A DNA stretch of 34,458 nucleotides from Gammaproteobacteria bacterium (GCA_003248125.1 QJXZ01000316.1:1-34458); one strand, 5' to 3'. Shown: positions 1-9,615, counted from the first letter of the stretch. Notes: generated by a model from the sequence alone, not told the origin. A program made the numbers and translations.

Positions 1-2
1 GG

Positions 3-1322
3 GACGGCTGCAAGTCCGGCCGGCTCGCGGTGCTGATCGGCACACGCTCCGCGATCTTCGTGCCGTTCAAGGATCTCGGGTTCATCGCGGTGGACGAGGA
101 ACACGACGGCTCATTCAAGCAACAGGACGGCTTTCACTATTCGGCGCGTGATTTGGCGGCCAAACGAGCGAGCGACTTGCGCATCCCGGTCGTGTTCGGC
201 AGCGCGACGCCGGCCTTGGAGACCGTGCACAACGCCGAAAGTGGGCGCTATCGGCACCTTCGGCTCACCGCCCGTACCGGCGCTGCGGCACCGCCGCGTA
301 TGCAGGTGGTCGACCTGCGCGGCCAATCGCTCAGCGAAGGCTTGAGCCGCACCCTGCTCAGTGCTCTCAAGAGCCAGCTTGGCGCTGGTAACCAGGGGCT
401 CGTGTTCATCAACCGCCGCGGCTATGCGCCGAGTCTCGTCTGCACCAGCTGTGGCGAGCGCAGCGACTGTCCGCGCTGCGAGATTCCATTCACCGTGCAT
501 CGCTCGCCGCCGACGTTGCGCTGCCACCATTGCCTTGCCCAGGCGCCGATACCCAACGTATGCGCCGCCTGCGGCTTCGATGGCCTGCGCCCGATCGGGT
601 TCGGCACCCAACGCACCGAGGCGGCGTTGGTATCCGCATTCCCGGACGTGCCGGTGTTGCGCATCGATCGCGATACGACCCGCAGCCCGCAAGCGCTCGA
701 ACACCGCCTCGCCCACATCCGCCGCGGCCAACCGGCCATCCTGGTCGGTACTCAGATGCTGGCCAAGGGTCACCACTTCCCGCGCGTCACGGTGGTTGGC
801 GTGCTGAACGCGGATGCCGGCTTCGCAAGTGCCGACTTCCGAGCCCCAGAGCACACGGCACAACTCATCGAGCAGGTGGCGGGCCGCGCGGGCCGCGCCG
901 AGCGGCCGGGCGAAGTCATCATTCAGAGCTACGACCCCGACAACCCGCTGCTCGCCGCCCTCATCGCCGACGGCTACCAAGGTTTCGCCCGTACCGAGCT
1001 CACCCATCGCCGCGCGGCAGGTCTACCGCCCTTTCGGGCAATGGCGCTGCTGCGTGCCGAGGCGGCCGAGCAGGCGCCGGCGCTCGAGCACCTGCGCACG
1101 CTGCTCGAACCGATCGAAGCGCTCGCGGACGTCGAGCGCTGGGGTCCCGTGCCGGCGCCGCTCGCACGGCGCGCGAACCGCTTTCGCACCCAGGCAGCGG
1201 TGCTGGCGCGGAGCCGCACCGTGCTCGGCAGAGCTTTGAACCTCGTGCTCGAACGTGCCGCAAGCATTCGCCGCCGCAATGTCCGCTTCTCCCTCGACGT
1301 CGACCCCTTCGACATGGTTTGA
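3..1322 (+). CDS. priA: PriA primosomal helicase N', C-terminal part (partial)
   Basis: The gene runs in from upstream of the window; the frame is open from base 3 and ends at TGA 1320-1322. PriA is the DNA helicase that reloads the replisome at stalled forks. About 439 residues are present, covering the end of helicase lobe 1, the zinc-binding insert and lobe 2. Visible marks are the Walker B DEEH box (93-104), a cluster of CxxC-type cysteine pairs between 441 and 572 typical of the PriA zinc domain, a GTQMLAKGHHFP motif, and AGRAGR followed by VIIQSYDP near the end of lobe 2. The N-terminal 3' DNA-binding domain and Walker A lie outside the window. In Pseudomonas argS normally follows priA; here only 59 bases separate it from the SPOR gene. 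Identification is secure. Confidence 0.97.
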   Translation, partial: DGCKSGRLAVLIGTRSAIFVPFKDLGFIAVDEEHDGSFKQQDGFHYSARDLAAKRASDLRIPVVFGSATPALETVHNAESGRYRHLRLTARTGAAAPPRMQVVDLRGQSLSEGLSRTLLSALKSQLGAGNQGLVFINRRGYAPSLVCTSCGERSDCPRCEIPFTVHRSPPTLRCHHCLAQAPIPNVCAACGFDGLRPIGFGTQRTEAALVSAFPDVPVLRIDRDTTRSPQALEHRLAHIRRGQPAILVGTQMLAKGHHFPRVTVVGVLNADAGFASADFRAPEHTAQLIEQVAGRAGRAERPGEVIIQSYDPDNPLLAALIADGYQGFARTELTHRRAAGLPPFRAMALLRAEAAEQAPALEHLRTLLEPIEALADVERWGPVPAPLARRANRFRTQAAVLARSRTVLGRALNLVLERAASIRRRNVRFSLDVDPFDMV

Positions 1323-1381
1323 CCGAGGTGTGGCCGCTATGATGCGAGCCCACTTTCGATCCAGGACGAGCTGCCCCAACC

Positions 1382-1912
1382 ATGGCCACCCGCCCCCAAC
1401 GATCCCGCGCACGCCGGCGCCGTGGCGGCGTGCAATGGGGTAGCTTCGGGGCCGGGCTCGTACTTGGCATCGGCCTGACGGTGACCGGCGCACTGCTGCC
1501 CGATTTGCTCGACGACCGTACCGACGAAGCCGCGGCGACTGCCGCACCCACGCCCGCGGAAGCCACGCCACGATTCGAATTCTTCGAGTCGCTGCCGAAA
1601 GGCGAGGTCGCGGTCGATACCACCCCCTACCGTACGCTGACGCCCACCCGTGCGAGCCGCGAGCCGGTGGAGTACCTGCTACAGGCAGGCTCGTTCGCCA
1701 ACCGTGACGATGCCGAACGACTGCGGGCAACCGTGCTCCTCACCGGCCTGACCGCCACCACCGCGCAGGCGACGCTGCCGAGCGGTGCCGAGACTCATCG
1801 TGTCATGGTCGGACCGTTCGCCCGCGAGCAGGACGTGCAGCGCGCCATGACCAAGCTGCGCGAACAGCACATCGACCCATTGCTGCTGACCCGTCCGAAA
1901 GGGGCCGGCTGA
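1382..1912 (+). CDS. SPOR-domain membrane protein (FtsN-like)
   Basis: A 176-residue bitopic inner-membrane protein. An Arg-rich cytoplasmic tail (residues 1-16) is followed by one membrane helix (about 18-40), a linker rich in Ala, Thr and Pro, the segment FEFFESLP (65-72), and a C-terminal SPOR domain (about 97-170) with QAGSF and VMVGPF. SPOR domains bind denuded septal peptidoglycan. Position directly before hslVU matches ftsN in Escherichia and the SPOR gene of Pseudomonas, so a role in cell division is likely, but the linker is much shorter than in E. coli FtsN, so I leave the symbol blank. The ATG at 1382 puts a positively charged tail before the helix as expected. Its stop lies 14 bases before the hslV ATG, so co-transcription is likely. 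Confidence 0.9.
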   Translation: MATRPQRSRARRRRGGVQWGSFGAGLVLGIGLTVTGALLPDLLDDRTDEAAATAAPTPAEATPRFEFFESLPKGEVAVDTTPYRTLTPTRASREPVEYLLQAGSFANRDDAERLRATVLLTGLTATTAQATLPSGAETHRVMVGPFAREQDVQRAMTKLREQHIDPLLLTRPKGAG

Positions 1913-1926
1913 AGGATTTACCAGTG

Positions 1927-2472
1927 ATGCAACTGCACGCCACCACCATTGTCTCCGTGCGCAAGGACGGCGTGGTCGCCATCGGCGGCGACGGCCAGGT
2001 CTCGCTCGGTCAGACCATCATGAAAGGCAACGCCAGAAAGATCCGTCGCCTCTACAAGGACAAAGTGCTCGCCGGTTTTGCGGGCGGTACTGCCGATGCC
2101 TTCACGCTGTTCGAGCGCTTCGAGGGCAAGCTCGAAAAACATGGCGGCCAGCTCACCCGTGCCGCGGTCGAGCTCGCCAAGGACTGGCGCCTCGATCGGG
2201 CGCTGCGACGCCTAGAGGCGATGCTGATCGTGGCCGACGAATCCGCCTCGCTCCTAATCAGCGGTACCGGCGACGTGATTGAGCCGGAACACAGCGTCAT
2301 CGCAATCGGCTCGGGCGGGCCATTCGCCCAGGCCGCTGCGCGTGCATTGCTCGAAAACACCGATCTGGATGCGGAACAAATCGTGCGCCGCGCGCTCGCC
2401 ATTGCCGCAGACATCTGTGTCTACACCAACGACCAGGTCACCATAGAAACTCTCGGAAGCAGTGAAGGCTGA
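1927..2472 (+). CDS. hslV: ATP-dependent protease proteolytic subunit HslV
   Basis: HslV is the threonine peptidase of the cytoplasmic HslVU (ClpYQ) heat-shock protease. The protein aligns by eye with E. coli HslV along its length: [10 protein letters not shown] at the start, [60 protein letters not shown], and ICVYTN near the end. The catalytic Thr is residue 6 when the ATG at 1927 is used, so a five-residue propeptide (MQLHA) must be removed; E. coli removes only Met. A GTG at 1924 would add one residue and is equally compatible with the AAGGA ribosome site at about 1913-1917. It is followed 3 bases later by hslU and is certainly in one operon with it. Confidence 0.97.
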   Translation: MQLHATTIVSVRKDGVVAIGGDGQVSLGQTIMKGNARKIRRLYKDKVLAGFAGGTADAFTLFERFEGKLEKHGGQLTRAAVELAKDWRLDRALRRLEAMLIVADESASLLISGTGDVIEPEHSVIAIGSGGPFAQAAARALLENTDLDAEQIVRRALAIAADICVYTNDQVTIETLGSSEG

Positions 2473-2475
2473 GCA

Positions 2476-3828
2476 GTGAGTAGTGCCGTTCCCGACATCA
2501 TGACCCCGCGCGAGATCGTGCATGAGCTCGACAAGCACATCGTCGGCCAAGACGCCGCCAAACGTGCCGTCGCCATTGCGCTGCGCAACCGCTGGCGACG
2601 TATGCAGTTGCCCGATGAATTACGCGAGGAAGTGACCCCCAAGAACATCCTGATGATCGGCCCCACCGGTGTGGGTAAGACCGAGATCGCGCGACGGCTG
2701 GCGAAGCTAGCCAACGCGCCTTTCATCAAGATCGAAGCTACCAAGTTCACCGAGGTCGGTTACGTCGGCCGCGACGTCGAGTCGATCGTCCGCGACTTGG
2801 TCGATGTGGCAGTGAAGATGCTGCGCGAGCAGCAGATGGAGAAGGTGAGCCTTCGCGCCACCGATGCCGCTGAAGACCGGTTGCTGGATGCCTTGTTGCC
2901 GCCGGTGCGCGGCGCCGGCTTCAACGCCCCCGAGGCCGGTGCCGATTCCGCCACCAGGCAAGCGTTCCGCAAACGGCTTCGGGAAGGCGAGCTCGACGAT
3001 AAGGAGGTCGAGATCGAGGTGTCCGCCGCACAGGTCGGCGTCGAAATCATGGCGCCACCCGGCATGGAGGAAATGACCAACCAACTGCAAAACATGTTTT
3101 CGAGCCTGTCGTCGGGGCGCAAGCGAACGACGCGTCTGAAGGTGAAGGATGCGTTACGCCGCCTGCATGAGGAGGAAGCGCGCAAGCTGGTCAACGAGGA
3201 CGAGATCAAGGCGCGTGCCATCGATGCGGTCGAGCAGACCGGGATCGTGTTCTTGGACGAACTCGACAAGGTCGCGAAGCGCGGTGAGACGGTTGGCGCA
3301 GACGTTTCGCGCGAAGGCGTGCAGCGCGATCTGTTACCGCTCATCGAAGGCTCGACCGTCAGCACCAAGTACGGCATGGTGAAAACGGACCACATCCTGT
3401 TCATCGCATCGGGCGCATTCCATCTTGCGAAGCCGTCCGATCTGATCCCCGAGCTCCAAGGACGCTTGCCCATTCGCGTCGAGCTCGCCTCACTCTCGAC
3501 CGACGACTTCCGGCGCATACTCACCGAGCCGGATGCATCACTTACCGAGCAATACAAGGCGTTGCTCGCCACCGAGGGGCTCGAAGTCTCGTTCACCGAC
3601 GACGCAGTCGCGAAGATCGCGGAGATCGCCTGGCAGGTGAACGAGTCGACCGAAAACATCGGCGCGCGCCGGTTGCACACCGTGCTCGAAAAGCTGCTGG
3701 AGGAGATCTCCTTCGAGGCCACCGAGCGTGGCGGTCACGAACCCGGTGTGGTGATCGATGCCCGCTACGTGGAAGAACGCCTGACCGACCTCGCCCGCGA
3801 TCAGGACTTGTCGAGGTATATCCTGTGA
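2476..3828 (+). CDS. hslU: ATP-dependent protease ATPase subunit HslU
   Basis: HslU is the AAA+ unfoldase that feeds substrates into HslV. The 450 residues match the usual family length (443 in E. coli). Visible motifs are [19 protein letters not shown] at the N-terminus, Walker A GPTGVGKT (62-69), [14 protein letters not shown], the I-domain with [11 protein letters not shown], Walker [10 protein letters not shown] (257-265), [15 protein letters not shown] with the arginine finger, sensor-2 [12 protein letters not shown], and the C-terminal tail DLSRYIL that docks into HslV. The start is GTG 2476, three bases after hslV; an ATG at 2500 would also leave all domains intact. No missing key residues were seen. 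Confidence 0.98.
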   Translation: MSSAVPDIMTPREIVHELDKHIVGQDAAKRAVAIALRNRWRRMQLPDELREEVTPKNILMIGPTGVGKTEIARRLAKLANAPFIKIEATKFTEVGYVGRDVESIVRDLVDVAVKMLREQQMEKVSLRATDAAEDRLLDALLPPVRGAGFNAPEAGADSATRQAFRKRLREGELDDKEVEIEVSAAQVGVEIMAPPGMEEMTNQLQNMFSSLSSGRKRTTRLKVKDALRRLHEEEARKLVNEDEIKARAIDAVEQTGIVFLDELDKVAKRGETVGADVSREGVQRDLLPLIEGSTVSTKYGMVKTDHILFIASGAFHLAKPSDLIPELQGRLPIRVELASLSTDDFRRILTEPDASLTEQYKALLATEGLEVSFTDDAVAKIAEIAWQVNESTENIGARRLHTVLEKLLEEISFEATERGGHEPGVVIDARYVEERLTDLARDQDLSRYIL

Positions 3829-4265
3829 CGACGGCGAAGGGTACAGATAGCCACGTTGCACCGCTCGAGCTCAAGCTACACCGGCGCTCGCGCGAGCTCT
3901 CCATCCGTTTCGCAGACGGCGCGACATTTCGGATTCCATGCGAGTTGTTGCGCATCTACTCGCCGTCCGCTGAAGTGCGCGGCCACGCGCCCGAGCAGCG
4001 CAAGCTCGTCACGGGCAAGAAGTACGTCAACGTCGAGTCGCTGGATCGCATCGGTAACTATGCCGTCCGCATCGTGTTCGACGATGGTCACGACACGGGT
4101 ATCTACTCATGGCAATACTTGCGCGAGCTCGGCGAACAGCAAGCGCAGTTGTGGGAGCAGTACGCGGCAGATCTCAAGATCGCGAATGCGAGCCGGTTGC
4201 CGAGCATCCCGATCGCCCAAGCGGTTGGCCAGTGGCGGCCCCGCGACGACGAGCAGTCGACGTGA
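3825..4265 (+). CDS. DUF971 / GBBH-like N-terminal domain protein
   Basis: A 146-residue protein of the DUF971 family, which resembles the N-terminal domain of gamma-butyrobetaine hydroxylase. The diagnostic part is [12 protein letters not shown]...[16 protein letters not shown] (about 21-51) followed by [26 protein letters not shown]. The function is unknown; the domain has a small beta fold and in some relatives binds zinc or iron-sulfur partners, which cannot be judged here. The GTG start at 3825 overlaps the hslU stop by four bases, and the stop overlaps the ubiE GTG by four bases, so the gene is translationally coupled on both sides. The hslVU-DUF971 linkage is conserved in Pseudomonas and many other gammaproteobacteria. 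Confidence 0.9.
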   Translation: MTTAKGTDSHVAPLELKLHRRSRELSIRFADGATFRIPCELLRIYSPSAEVRGHAPEQRKLVTGKKYVNVESLDRIGNYAVRIVFDDGHDTGIYSWQYLRELGEQQAQLWEQYAADLKIANASRLPSIPIAQAVGQWRPRDDEQST

Positions 4266-5017
4266 ACGAACGCGAACGCACCGCGGACTTCGGCCACGAA
4301 CGGGTCACGCCCGCGGAGAAACAGCGGCGCGTGGAAGGGGTGTTCCGCAGTGTCGCGGACCGCTACGACTTGATGAACGATCTCATGTCGCTGGGCCTGC
4401 ACCGCGTGCTGAAGCGCATGACTGCCGAAACGTCGGGGCTGCGCGAAGGCGATCGCGCGCTCGATTTGGCTGGCGGCACGGGCGATCTCGCAGCGCTACT
4501 CGCGCCCATCGTCGGTGCGAGCGGCTTTGTGGCATTGGCCGACATCAATGCATCGATGCTGGAAGTCGGGCGCGATCGGCTTTTCGATCGCGGTATCACG
4601 AACGTCGCCCTCTGCCAGGCGGACGCCGAAGCCCTTCCCTTCACCGACGCAACGTTCGACTGCATCACCATCGCGTTCGGACTGCGCAACGTCACCGACA
4701 AAGACCGCGCACTACGCGAGATGCATCGTGTGCTCGTGCCCGGCGGCCGGCTGCTGGTGCTTGAATTCTCGAAGGCGGAGAATCCCTTGGTGAGTGCCGC
4801 CTACACCGCGTTTCAGTCGCTGTGGCCTGCGGTCGGCAAGGCGGTGACAGGTGACGGTGCGGCCTACCGTTACTTGGTGGATTCGATCGCCGTGCATCCC
4901 AACCAACGGGCGTTGAAGCAGATGATGACCGATGCAGGTTTCGCAGATGCCGACTACGACAACCTGTTGAATGGCATTGTGGCGCTGCACCGCGGAACGC
5001 GCACGGCACCCGCGTGA
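4262..5017 (+). CDS. ubiE: Ubiquinone/menaquinone C-methyltransferase UbiE
   Basis: UbiE is the SAM-dependent C-methyltransferase that acts on 2-polyprenyl-6-methoxy-1,4-benzoquinol in ubiquinone synthesis and on demethylmenaquinol. The start is GTG 4262, overlapping the previous stop; this gives 251 residues, exactly the E. coli length. Clear family motifs are FRSVADRYDLMNDLMSLGLHR, SAM motif I LDLAGGTGDL, VALADINASMLEVGRDRL, DAEALPFTDATFDCITIAFG, LRNVTDKDRALREMHRV, PGGRLLVLEFSK, and DNLLNGIVALHRG at the end. It starts the ubiE-ubiJ-ubiB cluster, each gene overlapping the next by four bases. A longer upstream open frame exists but lies within the DUF971 gene and carries no family residues. 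Confidence 0.97.
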   Translation: MNERERTADFGHERVTPAEKQRRVEGVFRSVADRYDLMNDLMSLGLHRVLKRMTAETSGLREGDRALDLAGGTGDLAALLAPIVGASGFVALADINASMLEVGRDRLFDRGITNVALCQADAEALPFTDATFDCITIAFGLRNVTDKDRALREMHRVLVPGGRLLVLEFSKAENPLVSAAYTAFQSLWPAVGKAVTGDGAAYRYLVDSIAVHPNQRALKQMMTDAGFADADYDNLLNGIVALHRGTRTAPA

Positions 5018-5622
5018 GCACGCTGCTCAGTACGATCGCGCCGCTCGTGAGTGCGCTCACCAACAACCTGGTGACACTCGATGCAAACGCGACTGCGAGG
5101 CTCGCCAAGTTGGAAGGTGCAGCGCTCCGCTTCGAGACGATCGCGCCCGACGATTGCATCACGCTCACCGTGCGGGCGGGCCAGCTCGAGGTCGACCACC
5201 GGCCGGTGTCGCCGCCGGCCGTGATCGTGCGCGGTCGGAGCGGGGCGCTGGTCGAGTCGTTTCTGCGCGGCGATCTCGCCGCGAGCGCACTCGAGATCAC
5301 GGGCGATGAAACGTTGCTCGCAGAGTTGGTCGACGTACTACGCGGCCTGCGGCCCGACGTCGAAGCGCCGCTGTCCCGGTTCATCGGCCAAGAGAGTGCG
5401 CGCAATGTGGTTGGCTTTCTCGAGTACGGCATGGAAACGCTAGGGCGAATCGCACGCGACTTAGGCGAGGAGAGTCAACGCTTGGCGCGACGTGAGGCAC
5501 ACCGCTACTACATCGATCGCACCGACCTCGACCATCTCGACGAACGCCGGCACGCGGCAACGCTCAGAGTCGATCGACTCGAGGCGCGGATCGCGCGGCT
5601 CGCACCGCCGTCAGGGTCATGA
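5014..5622 (+). CDS. ubiJ: Ubiquinone biosynthesis accessory factor UbiJ (SCP2 domain)
   Basis: A 202-residue protein between ubiE and ubiB, the fixed place of ubiJ. UbiJ is a lipid-binding accessory factor of the soluble Ubi complex that, with UbiK, helps present the hydrophobic intermediates to the Ubi enzymes. The N-terminal half has the weakly conserved SCP2 pattern (a central beta stretch [15 protein letters not shown], then [15 protein letters not shown] and [21 protein letters not shown]), and the C-terminal third (about 125-195) is charged and helical, probably coiled coil, as in E. coli UbiJ. GTG 5014 overlaps the ubiE stop. Assignment rests on both sequence pattern and position. Confidence 0.9.
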   Translation: MSTLLSTIAPLVSALTNNLVTLDANATARLAKLEGAALRFETIAPDDCITLTVRAGQLEVDHRPVSPPAVIVRGRSGALVESFLRGDLAASALEITGDETLLAELVDVLRGLRPDVEAPLSRFIGQESARNVVGFLEYGMETLGRIARDLGEESQRLARREAHRYYIDRTDLDHLDERRHAATLRVDRLEARIARLAPPSGS

Positions 5623-7289
5623 AAGCGCTGATACGCGTGCGCCGCATCGCGCGCATCGTGTTCAAGTACCGGCTCGACGATCTACTCGACGTCGGCGCGG
5701 TTGCCACTGCACAACTACCGCCGCTCATTCGGGTGCTGTGGTTCTTTGCCCCGCACCGATGGCTACCCAAACCCACCACCCCGCGCGCACAACGTCTGCG
5801 GCAGGCACTAGAAGAACTCGGTCCGGTGTTCATCAAGTTCGGCCAGATCCTCTCCACGCGCCGCGATTTGCTGCCGAGCGACTTCGCCGAAGAGCTCGCG
5901 CTATTGCAGGACCGTGTGCCACCGTTTCCTAGCGATCAGGCGCGCGCGATCCTAGCCGAGGATCTCGGCCAACCCATCGAAGCGGTGTTCGAATCGCTGG
6001 ACGATGTGCCGCTGGCATCGGCGTCGGTCGCGCAAGTACACGGCGCGCGTCTAAAGGCGGACGGCGCAGCGGTCGTGGTCAAGGTGATCCGACCGGGCAT
6101 CCGTGCCGTGATCGACGCGGATCTTACGCTGCTCGAATCGATTGCCGCCATGCTCGAGCGCGTCTCGCAAGATGCGCGCCGGCTGCACTTGGGCGCGATC
6201 GTCGACGACTACAAGCAAACCATCGGCAATGAGCTCAATCTGCTGCACGAAGCGGCTAACACGACCAAGCTCAGACGCAACTTCGCTGAATCACCGCTGT
6301 TGTACGTGCCGCGCGTGTACTGGGATCACAGCTCCGAGCGCGTGTTGGTGCTGGAGAGAATTCACGGCATACCGATTGCAAACGTCTCGGCGCTGAAAGC
6401 GGCGCGGACGAATATGAAGTTGCTCGCCGACCGCGGTGTCGAAACGTTCTTCCGGCAAGTGTTCGTCGACAACTTCTTCCACGCCGACATGCACCCCGGA
6501 AACATCTTCGTCGACGTGACCGAGCCCGAGAGCCCGCGTTACATCGCCGTCGACTGCGCCATCATCGGCAGTCTCACAGCAGACGATCAGAACTATCTCG
6601 CTCGCAACCTGGTCGCGTTCTTCAATCGCGACTACAAACAAGTCGCTCGATTGCATCTCGAATCGGGATGGGTGCCCGAGGGAACACGGGTCGACGAGTT
6701 CGAAGCCGTGATCCGCGAAGTGTGCGAGCCCATCTTCGAAAAGCCGCTCAAAGACATCTCGTTCGGTCACTTCTTGGTGACGCTGTTTCGCACCGCGCGA
6801 CGGTTCAACATGGAAGTGCAGCCGCAATTGGTGCTGTTGCAGAAGACGCTGCTCAACATAGAAGGGCTGGGGCGCCAGCTCTATCCCGACCTCGATCTGT
6901 GGCATACGGCCAAGCCATTCATGGAAGAGTGGATGCAAGAGCGCGTCGGTCCTACCGCGTTGCTACGCGAATTCGGCAACCACGCACCGGAGATCATGGA
7001 GCAGTTGCCGCGACTGCCGGAGCTCATTGCCGGCGCCGGCTTTGCGCTCAAGCGTCTCGATCGTATCGCCGCCGAGCAAAGGCATCTCAATGGCCGCCTC
7101 GACGACTTGATCGACGCCCAAGCGAGTCGCAGCCGATGGCGGCGAGCTGCCGGTCTCTTGCTCGTGATTACGGGCGTTGCACTGCTTTGGCAACCGGTCA
7201 GCGCGGCGATAGCGAGTCATGAACCGTTGCCCGTCACGCTGGGCGTGCTTGCGGCCGTGCTAGGCTCACTGTTGATCGCACGGGCTTGA
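5619..7289 (+). CDS. ubiB: UbiB atypical kinase/ATPase of ubiquinone biosynthesis
   Basis: A 556-residue member of the ABC1/ADCK/UbiB atypical kinase family needed for ubiquinone synthesis, probably using ATPase activity to extract lipid intermediates from the inner membrane. The start is ATG 5619, overlapping the ubiJ stop. It has the family KxGQ motif (K73, G75, Q76), the Ala-rich nucleotide loop [13 protein letters not shown], the VVVKVIRPG lysine, HADMHPGN in the catalytic loop, and [26 protein letters not shown] split over conserved positions near 400. Two hydrophobic helices close the C-terminus (about 508-554), as in E. coli. One oddity: the metal-binding DCG motif of the relatives I recall reads DCA here (D312, A314). 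Confidence 0.95.
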   Translation: MKALIRVRRIARIVFKYRLDDLLDVGAVATAQLPPLIRVLWFFAPHRWLPKPTTPRAQRLRQALEELGPVFIKFGQILSTRRDLLPSDFAEELALLQDRVPPFPSDQARAILAEDLGQPIEAVFESLDDVPLASASVAQVHGARLKADGAAVVVKVIRPGIRAVIDADLTLLESIAAMLERVSQDARRLHLGAIVDDYKQTIGNELNLLHEAANTTKLRRNFAESPLLYVPRVYWDHSSERVLVLERIHGIPIANVSALKAARTNMKLLADRGVETFFRQVFVDNFFHADMHPGNIFVDVTEPESPRYIAVDCAIIGSLTADDQNYLARNLVAFFNRDYKQVARLHLESGWVPEGTRVDEFEAVIREVCEPIFEKPLKDISFGHFLVTLFRTARRFNMEVQPQLVLLQKTLLNIEGLGRQLYPDLDLWHTAKPFMEEWMQERVGPTALLREFGNHAPEIMEQLPRLPELIAGAGFALKRLDRIAAEQRHLNGRLDDLIDAQASRSRWRRAAGLLLVITGVALLWQPVSAAIASHEPLPVTLGVLAAVLGSLLIARA

Positions 7290-7301
7290 GAGTAATCGGC
7301 C

Positions 7302-7640
7302 ATGGACATAATCGAGCGACTCACCGACGTGCTGAATGCCCGACGCGGCGCCGACCCGAAGTCGTCCTACGTGGCGTCGCTTTATGCGGCTGGGCTCGAC
7401 AAGATCTTGGCCAAGGTGTCGGAGGAAGCGGCCGAGACTTGTGATGCGGCCCGGCACGCGACGGGGACCGAACGCGACGCGCACCTCGTTCACGAAGTAG
7501 CCGATCTCTGGTTTCACACGCTAGTGCTGCTGGTGCACTTGGGGCAGAACCCGGGCGACGTGCTCGCCGAGCTCGAGCGGCGATTCGGCACCTCCGGTCA
7601 CGACGAGAAGGCCGCCCGACCTGTTTCTCAAAAGCCATGA
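7302..7640 (+). CDS. hisE: Phosphoribosyl-ATP pyrophosphatase HisE
   Basis: HisE removes pyrophosphate from phosphoribosyl-ATP, the second step of histidine synthesis. The 112-residue protein shows the all-helical MazG-like fold signature: SYVASLYAAGLDKILAKVSEEAAET, where the EExxE-type acidic residues bind magnesium, and HEVADLWFHTLVLL with ExxD. In many gammaproteobacteria with this gene order hisI lies directly before hisE; here the 12 bases between ubiB and hisE leave no room, so the cyclohydrolase must be encoded elsewhere. The start ATG 7302 follows ubiB closely, suggesting read-through from the ubi operon. Confidence 0.95.
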   Translation: MDIIERLTDVLNARRGADPKSSYVASLYAAGLDKILAKVSEEAAETCDAARHATGTERDAHLVHEVADLWFHTLVLLVHLGQNPGDVLAELERRFGTSGHDEKAARPVSQKP

Positions 7641-7651
7641 ACCATCGCGCC

Positions 7652-7657
7652 TATAAT
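7652..7657 (+). promoter_or_regulatory. Probable -10 box of the tatABC promoter
   Basis: A perfect TATAAT stands 33 bases before the tatA ATG, with a GGAGA ribosome site at 7681-7685. No good -35 box is seen at the right distance (the region around 7628-7634 is only weakly similar), so the exact promoter class is uncertain. It suggests the Tat genes can be transcribed independently of ubiB-hisE. Confidence 0.5.
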
Positions 7658-7689
7658 GGCGTGCACGCATCGACGTAACGGAGAGCGAC

Positions 7690-7947
7690 ATGTTCGGTTT
7701 GGGCCTGCCGGAGCTGCTGGTCATCTTGGTGATCGTGCTCGTGCTGTTCGGACCCAAGCGCTTGAAGAGCCTGGGCTCGGATCTCGGTAACGCAATCAAG
7801 GGCTTCCGCTCGGCCGTCAAGGAAGAGGAAGCACCGCCGCCGCAACCACAGGGCCGCGTGATCGACGGCGAAGTCGACCGCGCCGATAGCGCCGATAGCG
7901 CTAAGCCCGAATCGGCGAAGGGCAAGCGACAGGACACGAATGTTTGA
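7690..7947 (+). CDS. tatA: Sec-independent translocase subunit TatA
   Basis: TatA forms the variable-size membrane assemblies that let folded twin-arginine proteins cross the inner membrane. The 85-residue protein has the standard layout: short N-terminus, one membrane helix (about 6-21: [16 protein letters not shown]), the FGPKRL hinge, an amphipathic helix [16 protein letters not shown], and an acidic, proline-containing tail. The tail contains a small nine-base duplication giving DSADSA (around 7880-7900). A TATAAT box and a ribosome site precede it. It overlaps tatB by eight bases. Confidence 0.97.
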   Translation: MFGLGLPELLVILVIVLVLFGPKRLKSLGSDLGNAIKGFRSAVKEEEAPPPQPQGRVIDGEVDRADSADSAKPESAKGKRQDTNV

Positions 7948-8296
7948 CATCAGCTTTCCGGAGCTGGTGCTGGTTTGTGTCGTCGCACTGCTGGTACTCG
8001 GCCCCGAGCGCCTGCCCGAAGCGCTCCGAACGCTCGGCCTGTGGCTGGGCCGCGCGCGCCGCAGCTTCATGTCGGTGAAGGCGGAGATCGAGCGCGAGAT
8101 CGGCATGGACGAGGTACGTCGGCAACTGCACAACGAAACCATCCTCGAAGACCTGAAGCGGCTCGAACGCGACGTGCAAGGCCGGCCGCCGCCGACCATT
8201 GGCAATCCAGCCGACCAGCCGCCCGCGCAAGTGAACGCACCGCGCACGGACAGCGACAGCAATGGCACTACGACCGAAACCAAAGCCGACGGCTGA
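7940..8296 (+). CDS. tatB: Sec-independent translocase subunit TatB
   Basis: TatB pairs with TatC to recognise twin-arginine signal peptides. The 118-residue protein starts [30 protein letters not shown] split over one membrane helix and the characteristic E-L in the membrane (FPEL) plus GPERLP hinge, then a long amphipathic helix (about 32-80) and a polar tail. The ATG 7940 overlaps tatA, and the end overlaps tatC by 35 bases. The N-terminal MFDI form distinguishes it from TatA. Confidence 0.96.
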   Translation: MFDISFPELVLVCVVALLVLGPERLPEALRTLGLWLGRARRSFMSVKAEIEREIGMDEVRRQLHNETILEDLKRLERDVQGRPPPTIGNPADQPPAQVNAPRTDSDSNGTTTETKADG

Positions 8297-9092
8297 TCAG
8301 CTGGCTGCCGATCAACTGAAGGCCGAAGAGCACGATCGCAAGGTCGACGAGGATGGCCAGCCGTTCCTTTCGCACTTGCTCGAGCTCCGGCAACGACTGC
8401 TACGCAGCGTACTCGCGGTCGCAGTGTTGTTCTTTCCCATTTACTACTTCGCAAACGGCATCTACGAGTTCGTCGCCGCCCCGCTGATGGCCAATTTGCC
8501 GTCAGGAAGCGGCATGATAGCGACTGAGGTGGCGTCGCCCTTCTTGACGCCATTCAAGCTCGCCGCGTACTCGGCGGTATTCGCCGCCATGCCTTACATG
8601 CTGCACCAGGCATGGGCGTTCGTGTCACCGGGTCTGTATCTGCGCGAGAAGAAATTTGCAGTGCCGCTGCTCGTGTCGAGCATCGTGCTTTTCTATCTCG
8701 GTATGGCATTCGCCTACTTCGCGGTGTTTCCGCTGGTATTCAAGTTCTTCGCAAGCGTCGCACCCATCGGCGTGACCATGATGACCGACATCAACGCGTA
8801 TCTCGAGTTCGTCATGAAGATGTTCTTCGCGTTCGGTTTCAGTTTCGAAATTCCGATTGCTACGTTCTTGATGGCGGCGACCGGCATTTCTTCGACCGCG
8901 AGCATGAAGGCCAAGCGTCCCTATGTGATCGTCGGATGTTTCGTGGTCGGCATGCTTCTCACGCCGCCGGACGTGATCTCGCAAGTACTGCTGGCGGTAC
9001 CGATGTGGATGCTGTTCGAAGCGGGTATCTGGTTTGCCAAGCTCGCCGAACGAGGGTCGGGCGAGACAGCGGTCGCTGCCACCGGTGATTGA
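8262..9092 (+). CDS. tatC: Sec-independent translocase subunit TatC
   Basis: TatC is the six-helix membrane receptor for twin-arginine signal peptides. The 276-residue protein has an extended polar N-terminus (1-33), then [16 protein letters not shown], the conserved start of the family, six hydrophobic segments, the periplasmic P-F-x-T-P-F-K region ([13 protein letters not shown]), YxxxPGLYxxEKK ([14 protein letters not shown]), FxFGxxFEIP ([11 protein letters not shown]) and LTPPDVISQ at the start of the last helix. The ATG at 8262 lies inside tatB (35-base overlap); no closer in-frame start was noticed, and the long N-terminal tail is acceptable. Last gene of the tatABC set. Confidence 0.97.
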   Translation: MALRPKPKPTADQLAADQLKAEEHDRKVDEDGQPFLSHLLELRQRLLRSVLAVAVLFFPIYYFANGIYEFVAAPLMANLPSGSGMIATEVASPFLTPFKLAAYSAVFAAMPYMLHQAWAFVSPGLYLREKKFAVPLLVSSIVLFYLGMAFAYFAVFPLVFKFFASVAPIGVTMMTDINAYLEFVMKMFFAFGFSFEIPIATFLMAATGISSTASMKAKRPYVIVGCFVVGMLLTPPDVISQVLLAVPMWMLFEAGIWFAKLAERGSGETAVAATGD

Positions 9093-9582
9093 CATCGTCC
9101 CGTTCGACGTTGCCCGCGCGGCAGATATCGTCACGGTATGGCGGCTCTCCAAGGAGCGTGCGCTCGCACCCTATCGCGAACACCACTCGGTGGCCGAGCA
9201 GCTCGCCTTCCTGACCGAGGTGCTGCCGAAGCGCGCCATCATCGACGTCGCCATCGACGCCGCGAACGACCGCATCGCTGGATTCATGGCGCAAGCCGGC
9301 GAGTCGATCGAGCAGCTGTACCTGCATCCCGACTATCAACGCCAGGGGCTCGGCTCGCGCTTGCTCGAGATCGCCAAGTCGCGCTCACCCAAGCGGCTGC
9401 ATCTCTATACGTTTCAGCGCAATCTACCGGCGCAGGCTTTCTACCTGCGGCATGGCTTCCGCGAGATCGGCCGCGGTGTGGCGGCCGACGAGGGACTACC
9501 CGACATCGAGTACGTCTGGGAAATTGGTGACAGTTACCTGTTTCGCGCTTCTGACACAGGGGACGGCACGCCGCCCGATTGA
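9085..9582 (+). CDS. GNAT-family N-acetyltransferase
   Basis: A 165-residue acetyltransferase of the GNAT fold. The acetyl-CoA pyrophosphate loop is clear: IEQLYLHPDYQRQGLGSRLL, with the R/Q-x-x-G-x-G signature at residues 85-90, followed by a helix and LHLYTFQRNLPAQAFYLRHGFREIGRG, the typical N...A..FY...GF end. Substrate is unknown. I chose GTG 9085, which overlaps the tatC stop by eight bases; a TTG at 9034 is possible but lies deeper in tatC. The last 20 residues (from about 146) and the stop codon are encoded inside a long palindromic repeat (9521-9612), so the native C-terminus was probably altered by insertion of that element. It faces dtd, which is on the other strand. Confidence 0.88.
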   Translation: MIDIVPFDVARAADIVTVWRLSKERALAPYREHHSVAEQLAFLTEVLPKRAIIDVAIDAANDRIAGFMAQAGESIEQLYLHPDYQRQGLGSRLLEIAKSRSPKRLHLYTFQRNLPAQAFYLRHGFREIGRGVAADEGLPDIEYVWEIGDSYLFRASDTGDGTPPD

Positions 9583-9612
9583 TGGCGCGAAATAGGTAAC
9601 TGTCACCAATTT
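9521..9612. repeat. 92-base palindromic repeat, copy 1 (MITE/REP-like)
   Basis: Two 28-base arms (9521-9548 and 9585-9612) are inverted copies with a single mismatch (a possible G-U pair), around a 36-base centre. The arm core GGTGACAGTTACCT recurs in a second palindrome at 23766-23852 with C-rich ends (GGGGACAGTTACCT). The element fills the gap between the convergent GNAT and dtd genes and could also end transcription from both sides. No transposase lies nearby, so it is best read as a non-autonomous palindromic element mobilised in trans, perhaps by a REP-associated tyrosine transposase; that last part is inference. Confidence 0.85.
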
Positions 9613-9615
9613 CCG

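Noticed and set aside
1319-1343. Promoter TTGACC/TATGAT between priA and the SPOR gene
   Set aside because: The spacer is only 13 bases, too short for a sigma-70 promoter.
2760-3722. 320-codon open frame antisense to hslU
   Set aside because: Its length follows from GC-rich third positions of hslU; no family features, and hslU itself is certain.
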